Assembly: GCF_000718095.1 (NCBI RefSeq)
Contig: NZ_JOEI01000018.1
Location: 1-64,000 of the forward strand
Length of the DNA: 64,000 nucleotides
Source of the DNA: Streptomyces scopuliridis RB72
GTDB taxonomy: Bacteria > Actinomycetota > Actinomycetes > Streptomycetales > Streptomycetaceae
Direction of reading: 5' to 3'
Position 1 is the first letter of the stretch. Each line of letters begins with the position of its first letter. The translations under genes were made by a program, and so were the position numbers. This document shows positions 1-8,627 of the stretch, one piece after another. The notes below the pieces were generated by a model. It was not told the DNA's origin. It did not search any database and worked only from the letters and a program-made list of their open reading frames with translations.

Positions 1-84
1 TCACGGGGGAACGGGGTACGGGGGAACGGGGCAGGGGGGTACGGGGGAGAACGGGGAACGGGGGAGAACGGGGTACGGGGGAAC
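1..84. repeat. G-rich short tandem repeats
   Basis: The first 84 bases are built from variants of an 8-10 base unit such as GGGGNACG, with about ten runs of four to six G on the + strand separated by AAC, TAC or AGAAC. Such regularly spaced G-runs could form a G-quadruplex. The tract sits downstream of the tetR terminator and starts at the window edge, so its full length is unknown. No coding function is supported. Confidence 0.7.
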
Positions 85-133
85 GCGCCGGTCCGGTGAG
101 GCTCAGGGGGATGGAGCCTCACCGGACCGGCGC
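85..133 (-). terminator. Perfect 20-bp hairpin after the tetR-family gene
   Basis: Arms 85-104 and 114-133 are perfectly complementary over 20 bp around a 9-base loop. The hairpin lies 28 bases beyond the stop codon of the minus-strand TetR gene. There is no U-tract, which is usual for GC-rich actinobacterial terminators. The same arms would also act on + strand transcripts. Confidence 0.75.
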
Positions 134-161
134 ACGTATGTCCGCGGTGTACGTGCCGGCT

Positions 162-785
162 TCAGCGTCCGCCGACCCGGCCGTGCAGCAGCCGCGAGAG
201 CGCCGCGTGCACCTCGTCCATCGACCGCTCCGGCTGGAACGCCTGCCAGTCGAGCGCCGCCACGAGCACCATCCCGACCAGCGCCGCCGCCGTCAGCGGA
301 ACGTCGATCTCGTCGCTCAGCTCACCGCCCTCGACGGCCTCCCGGAGCACGCTCTCGACGACCGCGACGGCTTCCTGGCGAACCACCAACAGCGTCGACT
401 GCCAGGCCCGGTTGGTCCGCCACAGCTCGGCGACGTACAGCTGAGTGAAGGCGGGATAGCGGTCGATGAAGACCAGACCGGCCCCGATCATCGCGTCCAG
501 CGCCTCGATCTTGCTGCCGCCGCGCTCCGCCGTGGTGTCGGCCGCCGTGCGCAGGGACGAGGCGAGCAGCCCGACGCCGTGCCGCAGCAGCTCCTCGAAA
601 AGCTCCGTCTTGCTCTTGAAGTTGTAGTAGACCGTGCCCTTGGCGACGCCGGCGCGCTCGGCGATCTCGTCCACCGTCGTCGCCGAGAAGCCCTGTTCGG
701 CGATGAGGGTCACCGCGGCCTCGTAGAGCTTCTGCCGGGTGGCCTGGCGGCGGGTGCTGCTGCTGTCCATGGCGACGATTGTCAC
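162..785 (-). CDS. TetR/AcrR-family transcriptional regulator
   Basis: This 207-aa protein has the usual TetR layout and length. The N-terminal helix-turn-helix spans about residues 12-58, with a recognition segment reading GVAKGTVYYNFKSK, followed by an all-helical ligand-binding and dimerisation domain. The GTG at 785 is chosen because GGAGG lies just upstream; an ATG five codons further in has poorer spacing. It is 30 bases downstream of the YhgE-type membrane gene, in the same direction and probably in the same operon. The TetR-type operator upstream of the ABC gene suggests it represses this three-gene unit. Its ligand is unknown. Confidence 0.9.
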   Translation of the reverse strand: MTIVAMDSSSTRRQATRQKLYEAAVTLIAEQGFSATTVDEIAERAGVAKGTVYYNFKSKTELFEELLRHGVGLLASSLRTAADTTAERGGSKIEALDAMIGAGLVFIDRYPAFTQLYVAELWRTNRAWQSTLLVVRQEAVAVVESVLREAVEGGELSDEIDVPLTAAALVGMVLVAALDWQAFQPERSMDEVHAALSRLLHGRVGGR

Positions 786-815
786 AGGTCCTCCGCTGTC
801 AGAGGTCTTCCGCGC

Positions 816-2939
816 TCACAGGCTCAGCTCGGGGTGGAGCCGGTCGAGCGTCCACACCTGCTTGCGCCGCGCGGACAGGGCGGTCAGCGCCAGCGCGCCC
901 GCGGTGAAGGCGGCGAGCACGGCACAGGCCTGCCATACGGGGCCGAGTCCGCCGCCCGAGATGAGCCTGCGCAGCGCGTCGACCACGTAACTCATCGGCA
1001 GGAAGGGGTGGATGGCGCCGAAGAAGCCCGGACTGGTCTGGACGGGATAGGTGCCGCCCGCCGAGGTCAGCTGGAGCATCAGCAGGGCCAGTACGAGGAT
1101 CCGGCCCGCGGGTCCGAAGCGGGCGTTGAGCCACTGGACGATCGCGGTGAAGCAGCAGGTGACCAGCGCCAGGAAACCGACCGTTCCGGCGGCGCGCGCC
1201 ATTTCCAGGCCGATGGCCCAGTGCAGTACGGAGATCAGCGCGCCGACCTGGAGCAGTCCGATCGCGGCGACCGGCAGCCAGCCCGCGAGGGCGATACGCC
1301 AGGCAGAGGCGCCGGCGGCCAGCGCGCGCCGGTTCAGCGGCTGGATCAGCATGTACGCCACCATCGCGCCGACCCAGAGGGAGAGCGGGATGAAGTACGG
1401 GGCGAAGCCGGTGCCGTAGTTGGGCGCGGCGTGCAGCGAGCGCGAGGCGAGCTGGACGGGGTCGGCCATCACTTCCGTCCGCCGGTCCCGGTCGGTCTTG
1501 TCGTAGTCGGGGATCTTGCCGACGCCGTCGTTGAGCCCTCCGGCCAGCTCGGTCGATCCGTCGGCGAGCTTGAAGAGCCCGCCGTCGAGGGTGTCCGCGC
1601 CGGTACTGAGCTTGCCGACACCGGTGTTGAGGGTGGCGGAGCCCTTCTTGGCGTCGGTCAGTCCGGTGTGCAGTCGGCCCGCGCCCTCGGCGACCTTCCG
1701 AGCGCCGGTGTTGAGGGCGTTGATCTTCGTGACGGCGGTCTCCAGGTCCTCGTCCAGCGTCGGCGCGTGCTCGGCGAGCGCCTTCGCCTGCTTCTGGAGC
1801 GTGGCGAGCCGGCCGTCCAGCGCCTTCAGATCGCCTTTGTTGTTCGTCACCAGGGTGTTGACGTCATCGGCGACGGCGGCCACGTCCGCGGCGGCGGTCC
1901 TGGCGCGGTTGAGGGGCGGGCAGGCGCTGGGGTCCGCACCGGGGGAGGCGGTGCTGGGGGCGGGATCGGGGGCGGCGGGGACGTTCTCGCAGCGTTCCGT
2001 ATAGAGGGAGTTCAGCTCGTCGGAGGCCAGACGGGCCTTCGTCGCGGCGCCGGGCGCGGCCTTCACGAGCAGCCCGAGGTCGTCCCGTATCGACTGGGAG
2101 GAGTCCGCCACGAGCCGCGCCGCATCACCGATCGTCTTCCCGTTGTCCTTGAGGTACGGACGGACGTTCCCCGCCATTGAGTTGATCTTGTCGGCGAGCG
2201 ACTGGGTACCGGCGGCGACCTGTTGGGCGCCGGTGTCCAGATCACTGGCACCCGTACCGAGCTTCTTCAGTCCGTCCGCCAGGTCACCGCTGCCCTCCTT
2301 GGCGGTCTTCAGCCCGTCCACGAGGTCCTTCGAACCCTTCTGGGCCTTTCCGATACCGCCCTTGAGTTCGTCGGCGCCCTTGGCGGCCTTCGCGGTGGCG
2401 TCATGGATGTCCGAGAAGGAGATGAAGATCCGGTCGAGGAAGGAGCGGGAGGCGTTGGTCGAGGCGGCGGTCCGTACCTCGGAGAACACGGTCCTGGAGA
2501 TCTGCCCGACGATGTAGTTGTTCGCGTCGTTCGTACGGACCTGAAGCGCGCCGGTCCCGGGGGCGTCGCCGGAGCTGGACGCGATCCGTTCGCTGAGGTC
2601 GGCCGGCATGGTCAGGGAGAGGTAGTACGAACCGTCCTCCACGCCCTCGCGCGCCTCGGCCGCGCTCACCTCGTGCCAGGCGAAGACCTTGCTCTCGCGC
2701 AGGCCCCGGGTGATCTCGTCACCGGCCGCGATCTTCCGGCCCGCCGCGGTGGCGCCCTTGTCGTCGTTGACGAGCGCGACGGGGATCCGGTCGAGCCGTC
2801 CGTACGGATCCCAGAACGACCACAGATAGAGCGCGCCGTACAGCAGCGGCAGCAGCAGGATCGCGACGAGCGCGGCGCGCGGCAGTTTTCCCCTGCCGAA
2901 CCGCTTCAGCTCAAGCGCGGCCAGTTTCGGCGAGCGCAT
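816..2939 (-). CDS. YhgE/Pip-family membrane protein
   Basis: The 707-aa protein has one membrane segment near the N-terminus (about residues 22-42), the typical early motif IPVALVNDDKGA, a long extracytoplasmic region and a cluster of five or six membrane segments at the C-terminus (about 515-690). The extracytoplasmic part (about 180-460) carries repeated Gly/Ala/Asp heptad-like units such as LxTGxxKLxxG, as in the family founded by B. subtilis YhgE and the phage-infection protein Pip. Relatives act as ABC-2-like permeases or secretion components. The start overlaps the end of the upstream ABC ATPase gene by 29 bases, so the two are probably translated together and work as a complex. Substrate unknown. 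Confidence 0.85.
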   Translation of the reverse strand: MRSPKLAALELKRFGRGKLPRAALVAILLLPLLYGALYLWSFWDPYGRLDRIPVALVNDDKGATAAGRKIAAGDEITRGLRESKVFAWHEVSAAEAREGVEDGSYYLSLTMPADLSERIASSSGDAPGTGALQVRTNDANNYIVGQISRTVFSEVRTAASTNASRSFLDRIFISFSDIHDATAKAAKGADELKGGIGKAQKGSKDLVDGLKTAKEGSGDLADGLKKLGTGASDLDTGAQQVAAGTQSLADKINSMAGNVRPYLKDNGKTIGDAARLVADSSQSIRDDLGLLVKAAPGAATKARLASDELNSLYTERCENVPAAPDPAPSTASPGADPSACPPLNRARTAAADVAAVADDVNTLVTNNKGDLKALDGRLATLQKQAKALAEHAPTLDEDLETAVTKINALNTGARKVAEGAGRLHTGLTDAKKGSATLNTGVGKLSTGADTLDGGLFKLADGSTELAGGLNDGVGKIPDYDKTDRDRRTEVMADPVQLASRSLHAAPNYGTGFAPYFIPLSLWVGAMVAYMLIQPLNRRALAAGASAWRIALAGWLPVAAIGLLQVGALISVLHWAIGLEMARAAGTVGFLALVTCCFTAIVQWLNARFGPAGRILVLALLMLQLTSAGGTYPVQTSPGFFGAIHPFLPMSYVVDALRRLISGGGLGPVWQACAVLAAFTAGALALTALSARRKQVWTLDRLHPELSL

Positions 2940-3708
2940 CGGCCGTCCCTTCCTGGTTGTTCCGTGTACGGATGACGGTGTCGGTGTCCGCGTTCTCGGG
3001 GGCCTGGCCGCACACGGCGAGCACGGTCGTGCCGGCCCCGGCGACGGACCGCAGCAGCCGCCAGGCCTCCGCGCGGTCGGCGTCGGAGAGCTTGAGGTCC
3101 AGATCGTCCACCGCGAGCAGCCGGGGCCGGCCGATCAGCGCGAGGGCGACCGAGAGGCGCAGCGCCTCCAGCCGCTCCAGATCACGCACCGCTGTGCGCT
3201 CGCCCTTGGGCAGCGCGGCCGTGTCGAGCCCGGCGGCCGTCAGCGCGGCGTCGATACGGTCCCGGGCCTCGGCGGTCCGCCGGGCGCGTGGCCGCAGCAG
3301 GGCACGCGGGGACCCGCCGAACCGGCGTTGCAGCAGGGCGCGTTCGCGCAGATGCTCGGCGACGGTCAGTGCCGGGTCGAGATCGCTGACGCCCGGGACG
3401 TGGCCGAGGCCGCTGATCCGGCGTACGGCCGCCATGGCGCGGGGCAGGGGCAGGCCGGCGATCTCGGCGTGGCCTTCGGTGGGGCGCATACGGCCGGTGA
3501 GCGCGAGCAGCAGACACGTGCGCCCCGAGCCCGAGGGGCCCTCGATCACGACGACCGTGCCGGGCGCGGCGTCGACGCGTACATGACGGAACGCCCAGCC
3601 GCGCGTGCCCTTGAGCCCGAAGTCCTCGGCGACGACGGCCGCGCCGTGCGGGCCGTCCCGTCGGCTGCCTGCGCGTTCCTCGCTGTCCCCGCGTTCCCGG
3701 CTGTCCAC
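2911..3708 (-). CDS. ABC-transporter-like ATPase with degenerate motifs
   Basis: This 265-aa protein has the fold order of an ABC ATPase but altered catalytic motifs. The Walker A reads GPSGSGRT (residues 57-64), with Arg63 where Lys is normally essential. No clean LSGGQ signature is visible. The Walker B region is LLAVDDLD (197-204), lacking the usual Asp-Glu pair, and the switch histidine region reads LAVCGQ. It precedes and overlaps the YhgE-type gene and starts with GTG about 15 bases from the TetR operator. It may bind but hydrolyse nucleotide poorly, or serve as a structural partner of the permease. The arginine was checked at codon level (CGC). Confidence 0.8.
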   Translation of the reverse strand: MDSRERGDSEERAGSRRDGPHGAAVVAEDFGLKGTRGWAFRHVRVDAAPGTVVVIEGPSGSGRTCLLLALTGRMRPTEGHAEIAGLPLPRAMAAVRRISGLGHVPGVSDLDPALTVAEHLRERALLQRRFGGSPRALLRPRARRTAEARDRIDAALTAAGLDTAALPKGERTAVRDLERLEALRLSVALALIGRPRLLAVDDLDLKLSDADRAEAWRLLRSVAGAGTTVLAVCGQAPENADTDTVIRTRNNQEGTADALAETGRA

Positions 3709-3722
3709 GGGCCGCCCCCATC

Positions 3723-3748
3723 TTTTGTACTGACTGGTCAGTGCAAAA
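3723..3748. promoter_or_regulatory. TetR-type operator upstream of the ABC/YhgE/tetR operon
   Basis: Two 12-base arms, TTTTGTACTGAC and its near-complement GTCAGTGCAAAA, flank a 2-base centre; 11 of 12 positions are symmetric. The core ACTGACTGGTCAGT is typical of TetR-family operators. It lies 15 bases upstream of the GTG start of the ABC gene, where it would block initiation of the three-gene minus-strand operon. That the TetR protein at 162-785 binds here is inferred. Confidence 0.8.
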
Positions 3749-3865
3749 GCTACTCCGAACCCGCGTACGAGGCAAAGTCGCAGGTCAGGGCCGATTGTCA
3801 GTGGTGCCCCTCACCATGGACACATACGGCTACAGCACCGTCACACGACGACAGGAGGTTCCGTC

Positions 3866-4405
3866 ATGGCCAGCTCCTACGCCGGTGCCGCACGTCGGCG
3901 CCGTACAGACGGCCCTGCCCCTGCCCTGACCGGTCCGCCGAGCGATGTCCACCCCGTCCTGCGCAGGGCCACGGCCCCGCCCGCGGCCCTCGATCTCCTC
4001 GCCAAGGCGCACGCGGGCCTGGACGAGGCCGCCGCGCTGGACGCTCCGAACGAGCGCTATGCCACCGCCCATCTCGCCGCCCTGCGCACCGCCGCCGCGG
4101 TGCTCGCCGCCCGAGGCCGTCCGGAGACCACGCCGCAGCGGCGGCGGCGTATCAGGAGCGCCTGGGAGGTCCTCACCGAGATCGCGCCCGAGCTGTCCGA
4201 GTGGAGCGCTCTCTTCGCCTCGGGCGCCCCGCGCAGGGCGCGCGCCGAGGCGGGCATACCCGGCGCGGCCACCGGCCGTGACGCGGACGATCTGCTGCGC
4301 GACGCCGGTATGTTCCTGCGCCTGGTCGAGCGGCTGCTCGTGCTCGAACCGGTCCTGCCCCAGCCCCGCGCCGAACACCCCCGGCAGGGCGATGCCGCTG
4401 GGTGA
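3866..4405 (+). CDS. SAV_6107-family HEPN-domain protein
   Basis: The 179-aa protein starts at an ATG preceded by AGGAGG. It is mostly alpha-helical, with a basic N-terminus, a helical pair around residues 40-80 (LDLLAKAHAGLDEAA and ATAHLAALRTAAAVLAARG) and a further pair at about 90-160. This matches the small HEPN-fold family named after a Streptomyces avermitilis protein, found near the dcw cluster in streptomycetes. HEPN proteins are often RNases or nucleotide-binding partners, but the classical RX4-6H motif is not obvious here, so catalytic function is uncertain. It diverges from the ABC/YhgE operon and is followed by a methyltransferase on the same strand. Confidence 0.75.
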   Translation: MASSYAGAARRRRTDGPAPALTGPPSDVHPVLRRATAPPAALDLLAKAHAGLDEAAALDAPNERYATAHLAALRTAAAVLAARGRPETTPQRRRRIRSAWEVLTEIAPELSEWSALFASGAPRRARAEAGIPGAATGRDADDLLRDAGMFLRLVERLLVLEPVLPQPRAEHPRQGDAAG

Positions 4406-4498
4406 CCGGGACCCACCGTTGAGGCAATAGGGTGGGCGGAGCCTGCACCGTTCACGCCCCGCCACCAGGGGCGGCACCGCGCCGAGGAGTCAACTGCC

Positions 4499-5284
4499 GT
4501 GTCGGACCGTTCCCCTGTTACCGGTGGGGAGACGCCCTCCCGCCCCCGCGGCGCCCTGCGTACCGCCGTGGTCTGGGAGGTCCTCAAGGACGCCCTCGGC
4601 CGCCGCGCCAAGGTGGCGGGCACCGACGTTCTGGACGTGCTCGACACCGGAGGGGGGACGGGCAGCTTCGCGGTGCCCGTCGCCCGTCTGGGTCATCGCG
4701 TGACCGTGGTGGACCCCAGCCCGAACGCTCTCTTCGCGCTGGAGCGCCGGGCGGCCGAGGCCGGGGTCGCCGAGCGTGTCCGCGGGGTGCAGGGGGACAT
4801 CCACGGCCTCTTCGACGTGGTCGAGCGCGGCGGCTGCGACGCGGTGCTCTGCCATGGCGTCCTGGAGTACGTGGACGATCCGGCCGAGGGTGTACGGAAC
4901 GCCGTGGAGGCCCTGCGCCCGGCCGGGGCGCTCAGCCTGCTCGCCGCGGGTCTGGGCGGCGCCGTGCTCGCCAGGGCGCTCGCCGGGCATTTCGCCGAGG
5001 CCCGGCAGGCGCTCACCGACCCGGCGGGCCGCTGGGGCGAGGGCGACCCGGTGCCCCGGCGCTTCACCGCCGAGCAGCTCACGGAACTGGCCGCCGGAGC
5101 CGGCCTCCGGGTCAGCGCCGTGCACGGCGTACGGGTCTTCTCGGATCTGGTCCCCGGCGGGCTGGTGGACACCCAGCCGGGCGCCCTGGACGCGCTGCTC
5201 CAGCTGGAAGCGGCGGCGGCGGAGCTGCCCGCCTTCCACTCCATCGCGACCCAGCTGCACGTCCTGGGCGAGAAGCGGGACTGA
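4499..5284 (+). CDS. Class I SAM-dependent methyltransferase
   Basis: The 261-aa protein starts at GTG 4499, preceded by GAGGAG. Motif I, DVLDTGGGTGSFAVPVA, lies near residues 43-59 and binds the methionine part of S-adenosylmethionine. The acidic end of beta-2 (VTVVDPSPN) and a post-II segment (CDAVLCHGVLEYVDDP) follow, all in the usual order. The substrate cannot be told; the C-terminal half resembles CmoM/SmtA-like tRNA or small-molecule methyltransferases. It follows the HEPN protein by 93 bases and may be cotranscribed with it. Confidence 0.85.
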   Translation: MSDRSPVTGGETPSRPRGALRTAVVWEVLKDALGRRAKVAGTDVLDVLDTGGGTGSFAVPVARLGHRVTVVDPSPNALFALERRAAEAGVAERVRGVQGDIHGLFDVVERGGCDAVLCHGVLEYVDDPAEGVRNAVEALRPAGALSLLAAGLGGAVLARALAGHFAEARQALTDPAGRWGEGDPVPRRFTAEQLTELAAGAGLRVSAVHGVRVFSDLVPGGLVDTQPGALDALLQLEAAAAELPAFHSIATQLHVLGEKRD

Positions 5285-5647
5285 CGCGATTCCCCGTCCT
5301 GAAGCCATTCCGAAGCCTTCCCGAGGCCTTCCCAGAGCCGTCCTGGGCCGTTCTGGGCCGCCCGGAGCACTTCCGGAACGCTGATCGCGTGGCTGATCAG
5401 CCACGCAGCCGTACATGGAGTACGCCACAGGCCCCCCGGTGGGGCGTTGGGCGCCGTATGATCGGGGTACACCATCCGGCATGACGGATCGATGGTTGGG
5501 GAATCAACGCCTCAGCGGCCGAGCCGACATGGCGGCCCGGAATGGCGAATTGGCGTTGAGGGCGGGTTTCACGGGGGCGATTCCCTGCCTATCCTTGAAG
5601 GAGCCGCATACCGGTCGCCCCCCGCGACCGACGACTAGGAGGACTCC
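5285..5647 (+). promoter_or_regulatory. Intergenic region with terminator-like palindrome and likely promoter
   Basis: A perfect 20-bp palindrome, GCGTGGCTGATCAGCCACGC, lies at 5387-5406, about 100 bases after the methyltransferase stop. It could fold as an 8-bp stem with a GATC loop (terminator) or serve as a protein site. Further down, TTTCAC (5567-5572) and TATCCT (5590-5595), 17 bases apart, are a plausible weak promoter for the DUF3040 gene. The ribosome-binding site AGGAGGA is at about 5637. No further gene is seen. Confidence 0.45.
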
Positions 5648-6049
5648 GTGCCGCTCTCGGAGCACGAGCAGCGAATGCTCGAGCAAATGGAGCGAGCGCT
5701 GTACGCCGAAGATCCCAAGTTCGCGACAGCGCTTGAGGGAAGCGGGCTGCGTACGTACACCCGGCGACGGGTCTACCAGGCGGTCGCAGGCTTCCTGGTG
5801 GGTATCGCGCTCCTCATGGCCGGAATGGTCGCCCAGCAGATCTGGATCAGCGTGGTGGGGTTCCTCGTCATGCTGGGCTGTGCGGTCCTGGCGGTCACCG
5901 GCTGGCGCAAAGCGCCCAAACCAGGTCAGCAGCAGGCGGCGGGCGGCCCATCCGGCGGCCCCGCGGCCGCACCATCGAGACAGCGCCGCTCGATGATGAA
6001 CCGCATCGAGCAGCGGTGGCAGCGCCGCCGCGACGAACAGGGTCAGTGA
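5648..6049 (+). CDS. DUF3040-family small membrane protein
   Basis: This 133-aa protein starts at GTG behind a strong AGGAGGA site. It has the DUF3040 pattern: an acidic amphipathic N-terminus beginning PLSEHEQRMLEQMERAL, a short basic stretch (RTYTRRR, about 35-41), two adjacent membrane segments (about 42-62 and 64-85), and a polar Gln/Gly/Pro-rich basic tail with a helical RIEQRWQRRRDEQ end. The family is actinobacterial and of unknown biochemical role; the position beside the dcw cluster suggests a link to growth or division, which is inference. A strong hairpin follows directly. Confidence 0.85.
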   Translation: MPLSEHEQRMLEQMERALYAEDPKFATALEGSGLRTYTRRRVYQAVAGFLVGIALLMAGMVAQQIWISVVGFLVMLGCAVLAVTGWRKAPKPGQQQAAGGPSGGPAAAPSRQRRSMMNRIEQRWQRRRDEQGQ

Positions 6050-6066
6050 ACGGCACGACGAACGGT

Positions 6067-6109
6067 ACGACCGAGGGGCGAACGCGTCAGGCGTTCGCCC
6101 CTCGGTCGT
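6067..6109. terminator. Perfect 19-bp hairpin between convergent genes
   Basis: Arms 6067-6085 and 6091-6109 pair perfectly over 19 bp around a 5-base loop. The hairpin starts 17 bases after the DUF3040 stop codon and about 100 bases beyond the end of the minus-strand transglutaminase gene, so it can stop transcription from both sides. Confidence 0.85.
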
Positions 6110-6126
6110 TTCCGGAGGCTGTTTCC

Positions 6127-6201
6127 CGAAGCCGGGGGCACCGAAGTCGCCGAAGCCGGGGGCACCGAAGGGCGCCCGTCGGCGCCCCGGGCCCCCGGCT
6201 T
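6127..6201 (-). repeat. 24-bp direct repeat with complementary downstream arm
   Basis: A 20-base sequence, CGAAGCCGGGGGCACCGAAG, occurs at 6127-6146 and again at 6151-6170, a period of 24. Its core AAGCCGGGGGC is complementary to GCCCCCGGCTT at 6191-6201, so either copy can form an 11-bp stem. The segment lies right after the transglutaminase stop codon and may form its first terminator. Confidence 0.55.
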
Positions 6202-6206
6202 GCCGC

Positions 6207-8627
6207 TCAGCCGCGCTGACGCGAGGGGCGCCAGCGCATGGTGGCCGCCCTGGTGGCCTGCGAGAGCCGCTGAGGGCTCCAGCGGGCCGTGAGGGACGTC
6301 CAGCGCTCCGAGGCGGCCCAGACCACCCGTACGGACGAGCGGGGCGCGAGGAGTGCGCGCAGCCGGGTCCAGCGGCCGGCCGAGGCGCCCAGCCCCTCCC
6401 GGACCCGCCGGGCGTCGTCGGCGAGGCCCGTACCCGGCCGTGGCTCCGGCGCGTACAGCACCTGCTCCACGGAACCGGCCACCCGGTGCACCGCCTCGGC
6501 CGCCGCTCCCTCCAGCCGGCCCAGACGCACGATGCGCTCCGCCGCCTTCCGCGGCGTCCGTGATTCATCGGGCGGGACCCCGTGGTCCCAGGCCGTATCG
6601 GTGATCTCCCGCCAGGCCGCCAGCGTGCGCGCCGTCGCGTCCGCGGAAGTGCGCCCCCCGGAGCCCAGCCGCCGGGCCCGGATCCTGGTCCGCCAGAGCA
6701 GGGGCAGCAGCGGCAGCGCCACCACCGCCAGCCCGCCCAGGACGATCCACAGCACGGTCTTCAGCGGGAAACCCGAGTCCGTCGGCGGCAGGGCGGCGCC
6801 GGGAGCGACCGTGCCGCACTCGCCCAGCTGCCGCGACGGCGCCGGGCAGCTGTCCGAGGCGGACGGCGCGACGGACGGGGCGTCCGAGGCGCTCGTGTCG
6901 GGACTGGCCGCGTCGCTCGGCCCGCCGGACGGCACGTCCGCGCGGGTGTAGTCGGGCGCGCTGCCCCGGCTCGGCGTCGGCTCGAACCGGGTCCACCCGA
7001 CGCCCTCGAAGTACAGCTCGGGCCAGGCGTGCGCGTCACGCAGCCCGACGGACATGCTGCCGTCCGGCTGCGGGGTGCCCGGCGTGAAGCCCACCGCGAC
7101 CCGCGCCGGGATGCCGAGCGTGCGGGACATCGCCGCCATCGCGAAGGAGAAGTGGACGCAGAAGCCTTCCTTGTTCCTGAGGAACCGCGTGATCGCCGTG
7201 ACGCCGGTGCCCGAGTCGACCTCGGTGTTGTAGGTGAAGCCGCCGTCCTGCGCGAACCAGTCCTGGAGCCTGACGGCCTTCTCGTAGTCGTTGGCCGCGC
7301 CCCGGGTGACATCGAGCGCGGTCGACTTCACCATCTGCGGCAGGACCGCCGGTACCTCGGTGTACTCACTGCGCAGGGCCGACGGGGCCGGGGGCGCCGC
7401 GGCGAGCTGTTCCCGGGTCGGGTTCACCAGCAGGCTGCCGACCTCGTACTGCGCGCCGCGCGTCGACTGCCCGCGGTCGCCCACCAGCGTCCTGCCCGCC
7501 GGCTCGAAGCGCCAGCGCCCCTCGATGTCCACCTGGGTCGCCGGGTAGGGCATCGGCAGATAGTTCTGCCGGTACCAGCCGGCGGCCGAGATATTGGTCC
7601 TGATCTCGGTCGTGCTGACCCCGGGGCCCAGCCCGGGGGAGCCGGGCAGCCGGTCGGGTACGTCCTCGACCTTGCGCTGCGAGAACCGCCAGGACGTGCC
7701 GTCGAACCTGTCCAGCGCCATGATCCGCAGATACATGTCCTGGGTGTCCTGCGCGTTCGTCCTGTACCGCAGCGCCTCGCGGTCCTCCGGCTGGTTCAGA
7801 TTGTCCTGGAGCGAGATCAGCGGGTTGACCGCGGAGATCGTGCCCCCGCCGCCCACCCCCGAGCCGCTCCCGCCGCCGGTGCCGCCCAGCAGACCGCCGT
7901 CCAGCGCGGGCAGGGCGGCCGGGACCACCAGCGCGACACCCAGCGCCACCACACCGATACGGCGTCCGGTACGGACCGGGGCGCGCCCGTCCGAGGCGTC
8001 GGGGCCGGACGAGAACCGGCCCGTACGCGGCGCGCCGCCGAACACCCGGCCCCACTGGGACAGCCGGTCCCGGCCCTCCGCCAGGAGCAGCAGCAGATAG
8101 CCGGCGGCCGCGAGCAGGAACCACAGCCAGCCCCCGGCGCCGCCGGAGAGCCCCGCCGCGACCGAGTAGAGCGCGAGCAGCGGCAGTCCGGCCGGGGCCG
8201 CGCTGCGGAAGGTCACCGCGATCGCGTCCACCGCGAGCCCGATGACCAGCACGCCGCCGATCAGCATCAGCCTGATGCCGTCGGTCGCGGGCGCCGGTAT
8301 CGCGTACCGCCCGACGTCATCGCCGCCCTCGGTGAGCAGCCGGCCGAACTGCGCGAAGACCTCGGGGGTCGGCACGATGCCGAGCAGCGCCTGGTCCCGG
8401 GCGAAGACCACCGTGAGCATCAGCAGGGCGGCGAGGCCCTGGAGCGCCACGGTCAGGGTCCTGGCCAGCGGCACCCGCCGGGTCAGCGCGCCGACCCCGC
8501 CGACGACCGCCACCATGATTCCGGCGTGCAGCAGCCAGAGGGCCGGTTCGACCAGCGGCAGCAGTGCGCCCGCCGCCATCAGCGTGGCGGCGAAAGCGCA
8601 CAGCGCCAGCCTTCCGCTACCGCTCAT
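6207..8627 (-). CDS. Membrane-anchored transglutaminase-like protein (DUF3488/TgpA type)
   Basis: The 806-aa protein has six or so N-terminal membrane segments (about residues 5-200), a large extracytoplasmic domain, a transglutaminase core, a Ser/Pro-rich linker, a further membrane segment and a cytoplasmic DUF4129-like tail. The core holds Cys490 in KEGFCVHF, His533 in DAHAWPE and the downstream GWTRFEPTP, the expected catalytic order. The ATG at 8627 is chosen because GGAGG is correctly spaced and the start overlaps the DUF58 stop by 4 bases. It is the last gene of a MoxR-DUF58-transglutaminase operon, a widely conserved set whose members are thought to act together at the cell envelope. 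The physiological substrate is unknown. Confidence 0.88.
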   Translation of the reverse strand: MSGSGRLALCAFAATLMAAGALLPLVEPALWLLHAGIMVAVVGGVGALTRRVPLARTLTVALQGLAALLMLTVVFARDQALLGIVPTPEVFAQFGRLLTEGGDDVGRYAIPAPATDGIRLMLIGGVLVIGLAVDAIAVTFRSAAPAGLPLLALYSVAAGLSGGAGGWLWFLLAAAGYLLLLLAEGRDRLSQWGRVFGGAPRTGRFSSGPDASDGRAPVRTGRRIGVVALGVALVVPAALPALDGGLLGGTGGGSGSGVGGGGTISAVNPLISLQDNLNQPEDREALRYRTNAQDTQDMYLRIMALDRFDGTSWRFSQRKVEDVPDRLPGSPGLGPGVSTTEIRTNISAAGWYRQNYLPMPYPATQVDIEGRWRFEPAGRTLVGDRGQSTRGAQYEVGSLLVNPTREQLAAAPPAPSALRSEYTEVPAVLPQMVKSTALDVTRGAANDYEKAVRLQDWFAQDGGFTYNTEVDSGTGVTAITRFLRNKEGFCVHFSFAMAAMSRTLGIPARVAVGFTPGTPQPDGSMSVGLRDAHAWPELYFEGVGWTRFEPTPSRGSAPDYTRADVPSGGPSDAASPDTSASDAPSVAPSASDSCPAPSRQLGECGTVAPGAALPPTDSGFPLKTVLWIVLGGLAVVALPLLPLLWRTRIRARRLGSGGRTSADATARTLAAWREITDTAWDHGVPPDESRTPRKAAERIVRLGRLEGAAAEAVHRVAGSVEQVLYAPEPRPGTGLADDARRVREGLGASAGRWTRLRALLAPRSSVRVVWAASERWTSLTARWSPQRLSQATRAATMRWRPSRQRG

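Noticed and set aside
96..2180. A 694-codon frame on the + strand over the TetR and YhgE genes
   Set aside because: It crosses the terminator hairpin and runs antisense to two clear genes; the sequence is Arg/Gly/Gln-rich without domains.
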